Shown one piece after another: positions 48,262-60,100 of a stretch of 64,000 nucleotides of DNA. Numbering within the stretch: position 1 is the stretch's first letter; each line of letters starts with the position of its first letter. The notes under the pieces were generated by a model, which was not told the origin of the DNA, made no database searches, and worked only from the letters and a program-made list of their open reading frames with translations. The translations under genes were made by a program, and so were the position numbers. This stretch comes from Sphagnum magellanicum. Lineage: Eukaryota > Streptophyta > Sphagnopsida > Sphagnales > Sphagnaceae. The stretch covers positions 20,026,001-20,090,000 of the forward strand of contig CM038910.1 in the NCBI GenBank assembly GCA_021904315.1, written 5' to 3'.

Positions 48262-48467
48262 ACGATCTAGAAACGTCTCGTTCAGGGGTTTGATTTTCGT
48301 TTTTTTTAAAAAACGAATTTAAATCAGTTTTGTGTTATCGAAGGCGAATTTTTCGAAAGCATTTTGCAAAATTAGTCTAATCTACACTTACCAAAAAAAA
48401 ATCCCAATTTTTTAGGGTAAAACATTTGACAAAATTTGTCCAGGAAAAAACATTGGTCTTGTTCAGT

Positions 48468-48660
48468 GTTGGGCGGTTATTAGAAAGAGAACCAACAGAC
48501 AGGCCACAGCGGTTATCAAGGCGGTTCTTGAAATTCATAACTATGATTCTCAAAGAAATCATAGACCCGGTCCTGGTAGATAACCTAAGAGATAACCGGT
48601 CATGAAATTACCAGTTCATTGCCAGTTCTTCAAGAAAATCATCTATTCTTTAAGGTTTTT
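48468..48660 (+). repeat. Dispersed repeat R2, copy 2
   Basis: This is the plus-strand counterpart of 13228-13395, with the same order of GGTTATTAGAA, GGTTATCAAG, GGTTCTT and CCAGTTCTT words. The unit may extend to about 48735, where more GAACCGG/GGTTCTC words occur. It lies just beyond the heat-shock promoter. Confidence 0.65.
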
Positions 48661-48760
48661 GAAATGACTGGAATGGATGATTTTTTATTCTACTTTCCTC
48701 AAAGAACCGGAACCAACGGTTCTCTACTTTTGATATATAATAAATATATCAGAATAAATA

Positions 48761-48791
48761 TTTTTAGTCGCAAATGATTTGCAACTAAAAA
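48761..48791. repeat. 31-bp palindrome, AGTCGCAAAT type
   Basis: Arms of 15 bases (TTTTTAGTCGCAAAT and its complement with one mismatch) meet at a central base. Related words occur at 50431-50510 (TTGTAGTGTAGTCGCAAAT, AGTTGTAAATAG). Such motifs are common near the ends of CACTA-type transposons, so 48761-50540 may be one non-autonomous element. Confidence 0.55.
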
Positions 48792-48839
48792 GTTAGTTTA
48801 TCCCATATGTTTTGATTTTCATTCTCATCTTGAAAAGTG

Positions 48840-50330
48840 TATAATTAAATTGGTAAGTGACAACTAACTAGCTAACTAATTAATTAATTAATTAACAACT
48901 AAACTTAAAACTAACTAATCCACTTTATAAACTATTCAACTAACTAATTATTTAAAATAAAACTCATCAATATATTATGATTACTGAATTAATTAGCTAG
49001 ATAAAAAATAATAATATTTAATTTTAATTATATATGAACTACAATGAACTATCAAACAATTTCATTAAGTAATAATTAGTTAACTATTAATAATTAATTA
49101 ATTACTATTTCATAACCAAATAAATGATTATAATAGCTGAAATATTCAGTAATTAATAATTATAAAAATCAAATACAAGTTTTTTTAATCTAATAATATA
49201 ATTAAAACTTAGCCTAGGTTAACCATTTCATCATAATTATTTCAATTATTATTTTCATTTTTATAGTTCATAAAAAATATAAATGTAAATATTTAATAGT
49301 AATAATAACATTAATTGAATTATTATTGTAGCTAGTTGGTAGCCAATGTTAATTATTTTATTTTCATTATTCATATTATTACTTCATTCATTATAGCTAT
49401 TTATGAACTATTACAATAAATATTTTATATTTTTAATGAGTATATTTTTCGTTTAAAATAAATTTCTGCATTTTTATATTAATTTATTATATTTGCATTC
49501 TAACTACTACAATAATAATTATTAAATAATATAAAAATAAAACTGAAAATAAAAATTATAAATATTAATAAATATTAATTATAAATTTGAAATATAAAAA
49601 CTTAAAACTATATATTAATATTTCTTGAAAATTCTTATAATTTAGTAATATTTCATAATTGATTACTTAGAATAATATTTTTAATGTAATTTGTAATTAG
49701 CCTAAGTTAGCTATTTATTACTACATATTAGTATTTCACTTGTTAGAGCTATTATGATTTATTATGATTTTATTTTTAGTTTCTAAGAAATAAAAAATTG
49801 ATTTTCAATAAGTACATCAGTCGTTTGAAAATAATATCATAATAATATAATAATATATTATATTGTAAGTAATTATTTCAGTAATTATATAATTATTTTC
49901 TTATCATTTTAATATCGTCATTATGTAATAAAATATTATTATTTAAAAATTTAATGAAAGATAATATTGAATTTTAATTTTTTATTACATGTAATTAATA
50001 TAGATATATAATATAAATAATAATAATAATAACAACTTTCATTTGTAATAATTTGAAGAAGTAATATAAGATTGTTTAGATAAATTTGTAATATGGGCAC
50101 AATATATTTAATAAATATTTTACATATTTAATATACTTAGAATATACATTAATTAGTGGAACCATAATATTGAAATCATTTATGCTAATAATAATACTTG
50201 AATACACATGTAATATGGTTGTTCATATACATTCAAATATACATTTATAAATCTTAATACACCCAACTATATTCCTTAAAATTCACAAAATACACCTTTG
50301 TATACTAATAGGGTTGCAATTAAATTGGTC
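48840..50330. repeat. Extreme AT-rich block
   Basis: About 1.5 kb is made almost only of A and T, with TAATTA, AATAAT and TTATTA words and very few G or C. No gene is present. It may be the interior of the palindrome-ended element, a scaffold-attachment region or decayed low-complexity DNA. Confidence 0.7.
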
Positions 50331-51284
50331 ACATTTGCAATTAATGGGATATAAATTATTCCTCTTAGACGAAAACCAATCTAAATGTTGTTCACATGGA
50401 AGGATGAACACTAAAATAGTCACAAACTAGTTGTAGTGTAGTCGCAAATATAATCAACACAAGAAATAGTTGTAAAAATGTCTAAATGTAGTTGTAAATA
50501 GAATGATTACATTTTGGCCAATTTTTATTAGTGAATAGTGCTCAAATCACAAATGCCTAAAGAAAATATAAAGATTTCAAACATACTAGTTAAAGAGGAG
50601 AAAATTGAAGTGCTTAGCAAAGTGAAAGAGGAGATTCTAGGTTGCCCAATAAAGGAAAGGAAGAAACCAAAGAGCTACAAAACAAAAGGAAACATAGTGT
50701 TGTAGATTGTGAAAGAAAAGACACTAGAGCTATCCAAGACAGAAAATCACTAAGATAAGAGCATAATTGCACATATTGACAAGATTTACAAGGAAAGTTT
50801 TAGTAAGTTCATTTACTTTCATTGCATAGCTAAGTCAATTGTCCTTGTAGTAGGAAATAATGCAAAACCAATGGGTCAGGCAGATTTCTTAAAGCTTAAA
50901 CACAACATATAATTAGATACATTCATGTAGCTTACATAACAATAATAGATGACGATTTAAATTGGATTGGTTTTGTAGACATCTTTGATCTAATCAACAC
51001 TAGAGTATTGACACATGAATATGGATTGCACAAATTTCTTAAATTGACACACTTCTAGTTTTTTTGGTTTGAACATAGGAAAGATAATGGAGTACCACTA
51101 GTGGGGATTGATTGCATTCCACCAAGCTTTTGGAGGTTAGGTCTAGGAAAACTAAGAGCATCATGATGTTCAAGGTCCTTTGTAGGAAACGAAATGGGGT
51201 GTTGGACCAACAAGAAGCAAATAAGGAGAATGTCTCTCCTTAGACAATATCAAACACAATACAAAGGTCAACCAAAACAAATAG
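50331..51284. other. Unassigned DNA with short Lys/Glu-rich open segments
   Basis: Around 50550-50700 one plus frame reads a Lys/Glu-rich stretch (VKEEKIEVLSKVKEEILG, IKERKKPKSY) and 50780-50930 another protein-like piece, each ended by stops. I do not recognise them. They may belong to a retroelement or to the 5' part of the pogo-like element that follows. Confidence 0.35.
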
Positions 51285-53135
51285 GGTGCTTGCTACAAAT
51301 CCAAGAGGTAAGCGGTCAATTGAATCATTAGAACTAGCCGTGGATGCAGTTGAAAGAGGCATAATTTCTTTATAGGGGGGCCAATAATTTTTGCGGCATA
51401 CTTGTAACGTCACTTTTTGACCACCTATATGGGAAGGCCAAAAGTAGGAAAATTGGACCACTAAGTGTACTAACTCAAGAAGAAGATGAAGTGATTTTTG
51501 CATGGGTTTTGAATATGCAGGAATGTGGGCTTTCCTTAACACTATAACAATTCAAATGGAAGGTGGCAAAAGTGACTCAAACCTAACCCACCCCATTTTG
51601 AAATGGGCTACTTGGGGACTCATGGTGGTATTGGTTTGAATGTAGGCATCTAGAATTGAACATCCATCTTGCAAAAGGACTAGACATCAACAAAGTTATA
51701 GGTTTGACTGCTAATTCTTGCAACTTGTTCTACCAAAACTTAACATCCTTGTACACCCAACATTAATATAGGCTAGATCACATATGGAATTATGATGAGA
51801 CTCTAAGATTCTAGTAGGGAGGCAATCAGGAACTAAAGTTATAGCAAAGAAGGGATTTCATCAAGTGTATGGCATAATCCCTAAATCTAGATAATGACTA
51901 ACCATCAATTGTGAAATGAATGTAGCAAGGGGATCCATACCAAGATTTTACATATTACAGGGTGAAAGAATTAGAATTGATTACATTATGCATTATAAAC
52001 GTGGAACATGTATGGTAGTCCAAACCAAAACATGGATGACAAGTTTCTTATTTTAATAATTTCTATCATTTTTTAAGAGGTCAATCCTAGGTGGTTCTCC
52101 AAATAATTGTGTACATCTATTAACTTTAGATGGACACGGTTCACATGTTAACTTAAAGGCAATAGAATAGGAACAACAGTTTGGTTTATATATGATTACC
52201 TTACCCTCACACACCTCCCATGCCTTATAGCCTTTAGATGTGAATTGTTTTAAACCCTTCAAAATAACTTTCAGAAAATAAAGAGTCAATAACATAGTTA
52301 AAAACAATTACAATGAGCTAAACAAGGTTACATTTGTAGCATGGGTAGGTAAGACATTAGATGTATTTTTGTCCAAAATAAACATCAAGAATGGGTTTTA
52401 GGTTACATGAATTTGGCCTTTTATTCCAAAGGCTATGGATGGAAGGATTAACCCTAGTGAATTTTACACTGTCGATCATAACAACAACACATCTGATGAG
52501 GACAATGCAAAAAACTATGATGAAGTAATGAATGATATTGAAGGTTGAGGTGAAAATGGTTCGTAGTTGTAGAATTGATCAACATAGCCACCATTATAAA
52601 TGAACCTACTACAAATAGATTTGATGTTGAATGCAATAACAACTATTAAAGTATTATGTGGAAGAGCCTACAAGTCTTGGTATCATAAAAAATATAGGAA
52701 CATAAGGTACCTTAGATTGCATAATTAATTTATGTGAACTTACAAATGCATTTGAAAGGGAGTTGCTTCATTTCGAAGAGCTTTAGCTCCAAGTTGCCTT
52801 CAAAATTTGTTGTCTTTGCATCCACTTACAAGGAAAACACACAACAAAGAGTTATTAATTGACTATAGCTAGTGCCATGTTGATATTTCTAATGAATATT
52901 TGCAAATTTTGCATAAAAAAGGCATGGACAAAAAAATAGCAAAACTAATTAGAGAACAAAGGAGATAGGAAAAGGAAGAAACAAAGAAAAGACATGTAGT
53001 AGATTCACATAATGCTACAGACATAGCATCTCAAAGGCAAGTTAAGAAATGATATGAAGTAGATTTCAACGAAACCTAGTTAACACTTATAATTAGGGAT
53101 CGAAGTATGCAACAAATTTCATTAGAATTTCTAAG
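51285..53135 (+). pseudogene. Decayed pogo/Tigger-like (Tc1-mariner) transposase, DDE_1 type
   Basis: A nearly collinear protein can be read with few stops and frameshifts. An N-terminal psq-type helix-turn-helix comes first (RSIESLELAVDAVERGI, then ANNF-VTSL-DHLYGKAKSRKIGP). A linker (VLTQEEDEVIFAWVLNMQEC) and CENP-B-like region (PGDSWWYWF-like, HLELNI) follow. The DDE_1 catalytic core has HIWNYDE (Asp at 51794-51796), LLTLDGHGSHV (Asp at 52129-52131) and LPSHTSHAL-stop-PLDVNCFKPFK (Asp at 52237-52239). The last two Asp are in one frame with 35 residues between them; the first is in a different frame, so at least one indel lies between. A C-terminal tail with YLQILHKKGMDKKIAKLIRE ends near 53135. 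All three acidic residues survive, but stops make the copy inactive. Terminal repeats with TA duplications were not located. Confidence 0.82.
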
Positions 53136-53253
53136 CTAGTTTCAAAACCCATCCTTTAGGGTATAAAGGTGTCAACCTGGGCATTTCAACAACTGCACAA
53201 TTAGAAGTTAGAGCAAGGGCAAAGGCAAGGATGTTTACAAAAGGCCAAATTTT

Positions 53254-53337
53254 AGTAAGATGTGGGGGGGCTAGGGGGTTGTAGCAAGATGTGGGGGGGT
53301 GGGGGGTTGTAGCAAGATGTGGAATGTTGGGGGGTTA
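53254..53337. repeat. Three 28-bp G-rich tandem units
   Basis: Units starting G-C/T-AAGATGTGG at 53256, 53284 and 53312, each with runs of five to seven G. It directly precedes a larger tandem array. Confidence 0.7.
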
Positions 53338-53369
53338 TACTAGGGAAAAGACTATCAACAACACAACAA

Positions 53370-53975
53370 AGAAGGAAGGAAGGGGGGGGGGGGGATTGAT
53401 TCACCAAGAGTGGCACCAAGGGAAAGGAATGACAGTAAAGGAGGTTGCTAAACATAAGGAAGAGCACCAAGAAACTCAAGACCACTAGGAAAAAGACCAT
53501 TAATAACACAACAAAGAAGGAAAGGGGGGGTTTGATTCATTATAAGCGGCACCAAAGGAGAGGAGTAGCACTAATAGAGGTTCAAGAACACGAGGACGAG
53601 CACTAGGAAGGCCAAGACCACCAAGAAGAAGACCATCAACAACATAACAAAGAAGGAAAGGGGGTTTGATTCACTAGAAGTGGCACCAAAGGAGAAGAGT
53701 AACACTAAAGGAGGAGAACAACTCCAAAGGAGGTTAAAGAACACGAGGAAGAGCACCAAGAAGCTCAAGACCACTAGGAAAAACATAACAAAAAAGGAAG
53801 GGTGGTTCGATTCACTAAAAATGACATCAAGGTAGAGGAGTAGCATTGAGGTAGGTTCAAGAACACGAAGATAAACACCAAGAAGGCTAAGACCACTAGG
53901 AAGAAGACCATTAACAACATAATAGAGAAGGAAGGGTAGGGTTCGATTCACTGGAAGTGGCACCATGAGTTTCGA
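53370..53975. repeat. Minisatellite of about 136 bp, five partial or full units
   Basis: The word GATTCA-followed-by-GTGGCACCAA recurs at 53398, 53534, 53668, 53809 and 53945 (periods 136, 134, 141, 136). Each unit also has GAACACGAGGAAGAGCACCAAG-like, AAGACCACTAGGAA and ACAACAAAGAAGGAAGGG-like parts. The minus strand shows a 145-codon hydrophobic open frame through the array, but its repetitive Leu/Val/Phe content follows from the DNA repeat and no gene is called. Confidence 0.85.
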
Positions 53976-54119
53976 TTCAACACATGAGACCATGAAATGC
54001 GTTAACACCTATAACAACAAAACACCTGGTGTTAGTTCTAATATTCATAAAACCTAAAATTAAAGTGGAACTTCACAAAACTTGGGAGAAGAACATGATG
54101 TTCAAAGCACGTGTCTAGG

Positions 54120-54560
54120 AGCAAGGGAACCAAGAGAGAGGAGCCAAATGGGATTTTCCTCCCACTTGAACAACAATGGAAGCAAAAGACAAAAGGGAGA
54201 AAGAGGAGCCCAAATTTTCCTCCCACTTGGAGAGCAATGGAAATAGGAGATGAGGGGGAGAGAGAAGAGCCAAATGAACTTTTCCTCCTGCCTAAAGAGT
54301 GATGAAAACAAGAGACCAAAGGGAGAGAGAGAGGAACTGAGTGGACTTTTCTTCTCACCTGAATAGCAATGGAAGTAGGAGACGAGAAGGAGAGAGAAGA
54401 GTTAAGTATACTTTTCCTCTTGCTTGAAGAGCACTTGAAGAGTGACGGAAGTAGGAGATGAGAGGGAAAGAAAAGAGTTGAGTGGATTCTTCCTCTTGCT
54501 TAAAGAATAATGAAAGTAGGAAACAAGAGGGAGAGAGAGGAGCTGAGCTTGATTAGGAAT
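54120..54560. repeat. Minisatellite of about 66 bp, six to seven units
   Basis: The TTTTCCTC-type word recurs at 54154, 54215, 54280, 54347, 54412 and about 54487, each unit carrying GGAAGTAGGAGA-GAG, GGGAGAGAGA and AGAGC words. The strand is strongly purine-rich. It is a separate array from the 136-bp one, with about 150 bases between them. Confidence 0.8.
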
Positions 54561-55690
54561 GGAAGCATGTGATGAGAAGGAACGGGAGGAAAGAGGAGAG
54601 GCTTGGGGGAAAGGGTTTAGGGTTTTGGAGTGCCGCCATGTGAGAGAGTGGTCAAGTTTTAAGGTTTAGCATATGATTAGGGTATCGATCACCAAACATT
54701 TGTTGCCCTATTTTGAGTGTTAATCTCAACCATTGAATAAAGGTGTTCGTCCTTTCAAAGGATGTTGATTAGTTTGAAGATGAAAATGTTTGGTGATGGC
54801 ATGGATCGTTGACATGCGTCAAATGCTGTATGTGCGTTTTACAAGTTTGCATTGCTTGAAGATAGGTGCAGAAGCTGATTGGTAAAAAAATGGTTTTGAG
54901 ACAGTGAGGCTGAGAGCTATCAAAAGCCATATTTTTTGCATCTGTGCACCAATCAAGCGATCTAAAGGGCAACAGGTGCGCAATGATCTCTTCTACAATC
55001 CATATTTGGACCCCAGAAGCAACCAGGGTCTGGTTCAATCACATGGTTCGTCTGAGTTTTGAAGTGTACTATGACCAGCCTCTCTACCCTACTGGAATTA
55101 GAAAAACTGTGAGGCAGAGCTTAGTGCAAGCCCAGTTTTACTAAGGCCCTCATCTGAGGGTTTTGACTGCTGTATTAACTCATGACCTTTTACTAGGCCA
55201 CAATGACACAGCATCTATCAGTGCACCATCCACTGGATGCTGGTTATTACTCAGTTGTGGATGAACCTCAACTGAGTTAATATTTGGTTTCACCTTGGTA
55301 ACCAATTCTGTAGGAAATAGGTCTCTCATATAGCTAAAAAGGTAAGAAAATAGGCAACTGCTAGGTATGTAGATGGATTATACATAGGTAAGGGCTGTTT
55401 TTACTACCTACCTACTAACAACCTGCTTGTGGGCTGTTAGTAGGTAGGTTAAAAAAAAAAGCAAACCTAGCTAACCACCATGGTTAGATAGGGAACTGGA
55501 ACCCAACAGAAAACTTTTTCCTGACCACTTACTATTCATCCTTTGTGGTGCGCTGGTGGGTGCTGGTTCACTGTGGCCCTTTTACTAACCTCTTGAGTAG
55601 CAAGGGCTAGGAAAGGGGGATTGGGTGGGCCTTACAAAACCCTAATTCATAAGCACAAAAAGGGATACCCTAAGGAAAGTAAAAGAATTC
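54561..55690. other. Intergenic DNA upstream of the plus-strand HSP gene
   Basis: No gene is recognised; a 66-codon frame at 54944-55144 has no family. The hairpin at 55406-55449 is listed separately. G+C rises sharply from 55690 as the promoter begins. Confidence 0.4.
55406..55449. repeat. Hairpin with 18-bp arms, ACCTACCTACTAACA type
   Basis: Arms 55406-55423 and 55432-55449 pair with one mismatch around an 8-base loop. Similar TAGGTAGGT words appear near 55370-55390 and at 30955-31075, so it may be a repeat-family motif. Confidence 0.6.
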
Positions 55691-55936
55691 CGCGCGAGGA
55701 GTGAAGTAACATTTTCAAATTCCTCGCGCGCGATAACTACTTTAGCCGGGATGGCTGCCGACACGTGCCAGTCACCCATTTCAGTACGTTCGCGACGGTT
55801 CTGGAATGGACGTGCGCGCGCTAACTGCCCTGGACGCTTCTAGCACTCGACGATTCTAGAACTGGAAGTTACTAGAAATCGTCGAAGACGCGGATGTTTT
55901 CTGTAAGCCCTCCCCGGTGGTCGACGACCCTATATG
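55691..55936 (+). promoter_or_regulatory. Heat-shock promoter of the plus-strand HSP gene
   Basis: Perfect heat-shock dimers TTCTGGAA (55799-55806) and TTCTAGAA (55854-55861), with more GAA units at 55865-55867 and 55875-55877, precede a CCCTATATGAG TATA box (55931-55936). A G-box CACGTG is at 55762-55767. Further upstream a perfect inverted repeat CGCGCGAGGA / TCCTCGCGCG (55691-55700 and 55721-55730) provides CGCG boxes. Heat-shock factor control is near certain; G-box and CGCG inputs are inference. Confidence 0.85.
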
Positions 55937-56391
55937 AGCATTGCATCCCGAAGATTGATTTCATTACCACAGAAAAAAATTCTTGTTTAGTCTATTGCGC
56001 GGCATTAATCTCGATCGATTTGATTTTGTAATCCTTCACTTGCGATCATTGGGTTTGTCAGGTGATCTCCAGGTCCTTTGAGGGTTTTGGAGAGGAAAGT
56101 TTTTAGGTCTTTTGGAGGGCAGAATTACTTGAAATTTGCTATCTTAGTGTAGTGAACACTTTGGTGCATCGTCAAAATTTCTCACATGTATCTGCAATTT
56201 GGCTTGGTGTTTACCCAATTTGTTTCTTTTCTGCCTCCTCAGTGATGTATGAATAATAAGTTAGTTGCTAAATTGTCGAGGGTTTTTTTCCATTTGATGT
56301 TGCATTTCAGGAGGAGGTTCAAGAGAATTCAATATTCCGGCAACGGTTGATCCAGTGCCTCTACTGTGACCGATCACGTCTTCGGGATCAA

Positions 56392-57135
56392 ATGGATCAT
56401 CCATTGTTCCAGCTTCTTGGTTTCCCAGATGAGTTTGAGAGGTCACTGAACCCGTCGGCTCAGAAGTACGCCAGTGACACCAAGGCCATGTACAGCACTG
56501 CTGTGGATGTGAAGGAGGCTCCGAAATCCTACATCTTCGTCGCCGATATGCCAGGCCTCAAATCCTCAGACATCAAGGTACCGATCCCCAGACAATATTA
56601 CGGACACAGCATTGTTGGCCCGCTTTCCGCTTAGGATATCAGGACATCTTTCCATTTGGGTGCTGTGATCACAAAATCAGCAGGTTTCCATTATGTTTTT
56701 TTTCTCGAGTAGCTGTGCTTACAGTCGTCTCACAGCTCTACCGGAAAAGCATCGACGACTTTCAGGAGCCACAGCTTGAGAAGAAATTCATTTTGAAAAA
56801 TACGCAATTCCACGCTCACAAAGATCAAGATCCTCAGTCTTGCGGGCAATGTATGGTTTTGATGCCGTGGTTGGTTGATGCAGGTGGAATTGGACAACCA
56901 CAATGTTCTTGCGATCAGTGGAGTGCGCAAACGCGAAGAGCATGTTCCGGGGGTGAAGTACATTCGTATGGAACGTAGTGCTGGCACTTTCATGCGCAAA
57001 TACACACTCCCTGCAGATGCAGATCTGGAAGCTATCAAAGCTTCTTGTGAGGACGGAGTTCTCACTGTCACTGTACCTAAGCTTCCCCCTCCGGAACCGG
57101 TGAAGCCAAAGACGATTGAGGTCACCGTGGGCTGA
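56392..57135 (+). CDS. Class II cytosolic small heat-shock protein (145 aa, two exons)
   Basis: Exon 1 is 56392-56577 (62 codons) and exon 2 is 56884-57135 (83 codons plus TGA), with a 306-bp GT-AG intron after SDIK, at exactly the same codon as in the minus-strand sister. Family marks are [79 protein letters not shown] and the terminal KTIEVTVG. It is a cytosolic ATP-independent holdase chaperone. A likely 5'-UTR intron spans 56062-56310 (CAG/GTGATC to TTTCAG). Heat-shock elements lie upstream at 55799-55877. Reading frame and motifs are intact. Together with the copy at 46.8 kb it forms a divergent pair, probably from one duplication. Confidence 0.95.
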
Positions 57136-60100
57136 ATTTGAAGTTTTTGCACACTTATGTAACTGGCTGAAAACTCGGAGGTAATAGACAACTGTGCCTG
57201 CTGGAAGGGGTAATAGGTTGCATATCAGTCCCTCAACAGCGGCCAGGAACACAGGTGTGTTAAGCTGGTCCTCTTCTCCAGATATGCAAAAAAAACTCTG
57301 ACAGTTTTTCAGCCTTCCATATAGTATGTCATGGTGTACAATTTGTGTTAATCTCACAAATCACCTTTAAACAGCACCTTGAGATCTTGTGAAAGGGGTG
57401 TGTGGTAGCTCAAGTATCATCAGAGAACTCTCAGCCCATGTCACTCTGACAATAAGCAAGTTGTTGTACTTTTGTGTGTTTATGGAAGAAGAGACTTGAC
57501 ATCATTTTGCTGTTTTCCCCCCTTTTGGCTCTGTGGGACTTAACAATGTGATGCTTCACCATTTTGATCCTGTGTTCTGGTTGGATGTATTTGTCTGCTG
57601 CATCTTGTTAACTATGTATTTGAGAATTGATTTAGTAGATTTTTAGTTGCATATGTGAGCTTCTGCTGATGGCGTAGTACTGAGAAATTTTTCTAGTGAC
57701 ACAGAACTATTTCTAAAATAGGTGAGCCCCATCTCTCTAGTATGAATGTTCTCTCTCTTCAATTTGATTTTGTAATTTAACAAGCATGACGTTGAAAACT
57801 AAATTACAATTTCTATTGGTTAGCATGAGTAGCAACTTTACAGTTGGATTTGATTTTAATCAGTGAGAGAACAATCTTTTTCCCTGCACAAATGCATTGA
57901 AATTGCCGTTGTAAAATGACTGAATTTTGAATGGCAAATACCATAATGGGAAGACAATTTCACAAACTGAGAGGGTTTTACACCATAATGGAAAGGCAAT
58001 ATCAACAGAGAGAAACCTGAGATATGGCAATATCGATAGATAAATAGTTATGACATCAAACTTGTATCATAACTAGTCTATTCCCTGTTGTGTCCAAATA
58101 ATTGACTTATCTTTCACATGTGCCGGACTGCTTGAAATTTAACTACCATAGCTGGCTATTTATACTTGTTTGCTCTGGAAATTGAAGATGAGCCATAGTC
58201 TGCTAATCCCAATTGAGAAGGAGAAATTGTATCAATTGTTCAATTTTTCATTACTTTCATGTAGAATAATGAACAAATTAGTAACCCTTGCTCAGCATAA
58301 AGTGTAGAGAATAGCAAACAGCAATGCATGTTACATGCTTTCTATACTTTTGCAAACTGTAAATATAAATAACATTTTCTATCTAAACCTTAAAGCCAAT
58401 TCCTAAACTATAGGCTTTCTCCAGTTAACAATTATAGTAACTGTAATGAACGATCTGTAAAACTGAAAAGGAATAAAACATACAAATTGTAACCTCTGCA
58501 AATCTTTATTTTGCTACTTGAAAATGAATGAGTCAAACTATCTAATGCACCCACTACTAAATTGTTTCATGCAAATGTCTCAAACCCACCTACAATTTGA
58601 AACACATTTGAAACACATGAAGGGTTCTTGTAAAGCTACTTTCACATTTCTATCCTATTGTCCAATCCTCCTCATTACTGCCTCCCCTTGAACATCTGTC
58701 CTTAATCCCTAAACACCAGACAGCTTCAATCTGAGCTGTTTTTAAATATAAATTCTTGCTATCCTGAAGTTTATAGGTCTTAAAACCTCAAATATTAGAT
58801 AAAATGTTTTCTAAAGAAAGAAAGAAGGTTTTCAGGGTCTATATAAATTACAGACCACCAACCCCTTCAATGCTGAAGTTTACATGTAAAATTCATTTAA
58901 TGTAAAAGTACTATCCTCTACATAGAAAATGTCCATACCTATCAATCTAGCAAGTTTGCATGTCTTAAATGACAATATCAGCTGCCATTGCAAATTTTAG
59001 TATTCATACGTAAGGGAACATGTCCTGGGAGTGCATTTAAATACCTCAATAATCAATTGCAAAGTAACAGAATTTGTTTCCACAAGCGTCCAACATCAAA
59101 GGTTCAAAATTTCAGGATGCTTGAGTTTATGAAGCCTTCTACATCATTTTGTAGCAATTTGTCCACATGCTTTTTACCTACATTTTCCCAACCAGATTGC
59201 AAACAGTTACAAATTCTTGGTTCATCACCAGGGAATACTTGATGTTGCCAAAAACAGATTATAATATTTCTAGGCACTGTGAAATAGTCGTTGGGAATTT
59301 ATTGAACTGCCAGAATTCACCCAAATTCTGAATCTTGCCTTGAAATTGAGTTGTATTCCTTTTGCCAGAAAACAAATTATGATTGATATGCTCAGCAAAC
59401 CTCTATAATCTTGTTATCTAATACAGCAATGATCTACTTTGACTCACTTTTTCAGCTGTATCTCAATTTTCCTTTATGATCTCTACATTGTTTGAGTTCT
59501 CTCAGAACCAAATTTCAATTCTTTGATTGAAGAGTCTGTTTCAAGACATTCAAAATTATGGATGGTAAAGCTGTGTGGCCCAGAACACACAAAACAATTA
59601 CTGTAATCTGAAGTCTCTAGAGATGGAACATATTTTTTCATATAATTGCTCACATCACATTCATTCCTAAAATATCTTGTCCAATTTTGCAAGTTGTGTA
59701 AGTCCCAACAAACAGCTCATTGCATATTAGCTCTACCTCGTATGCCAAATTTAAACCAGTAACCACTAAAATAAGAAATGTTCCATGAAGCTGTCAAAAA
59801 ACTGAATTCAGTGTTCACACAGTAATGCCTGGTTCAACATTGAAATCCACACTTGGTTGTTGCTCATCTTATATTTGCAAGACCATATCTAACAAAAGAT
59901 CTAGCGAAGGTAACAGCTCAATGGCACCAACATATCAGTTGCTTCCTGAATTTAATCTTATTTTGATGGTGGAAGTAGAATGAAATGAACAAGGAACAAA
60001 ATTAGTTTTGAATTGCAGGGCTAAACTACTTCTGAGTGGACAGTGTTAAAAACCCAAATTAGCCAACCTAAGCTGGAGTGAGTCCCAATCCCCAAGGCAA

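Noticed and set aside
53571..54008. 145-codon hydrophobic minus-strand frame
   Set aside because: It is generated by the 136-bp tandem repeat; the same Leu/Val/Phe strings recur per unit and no start context or family fits.
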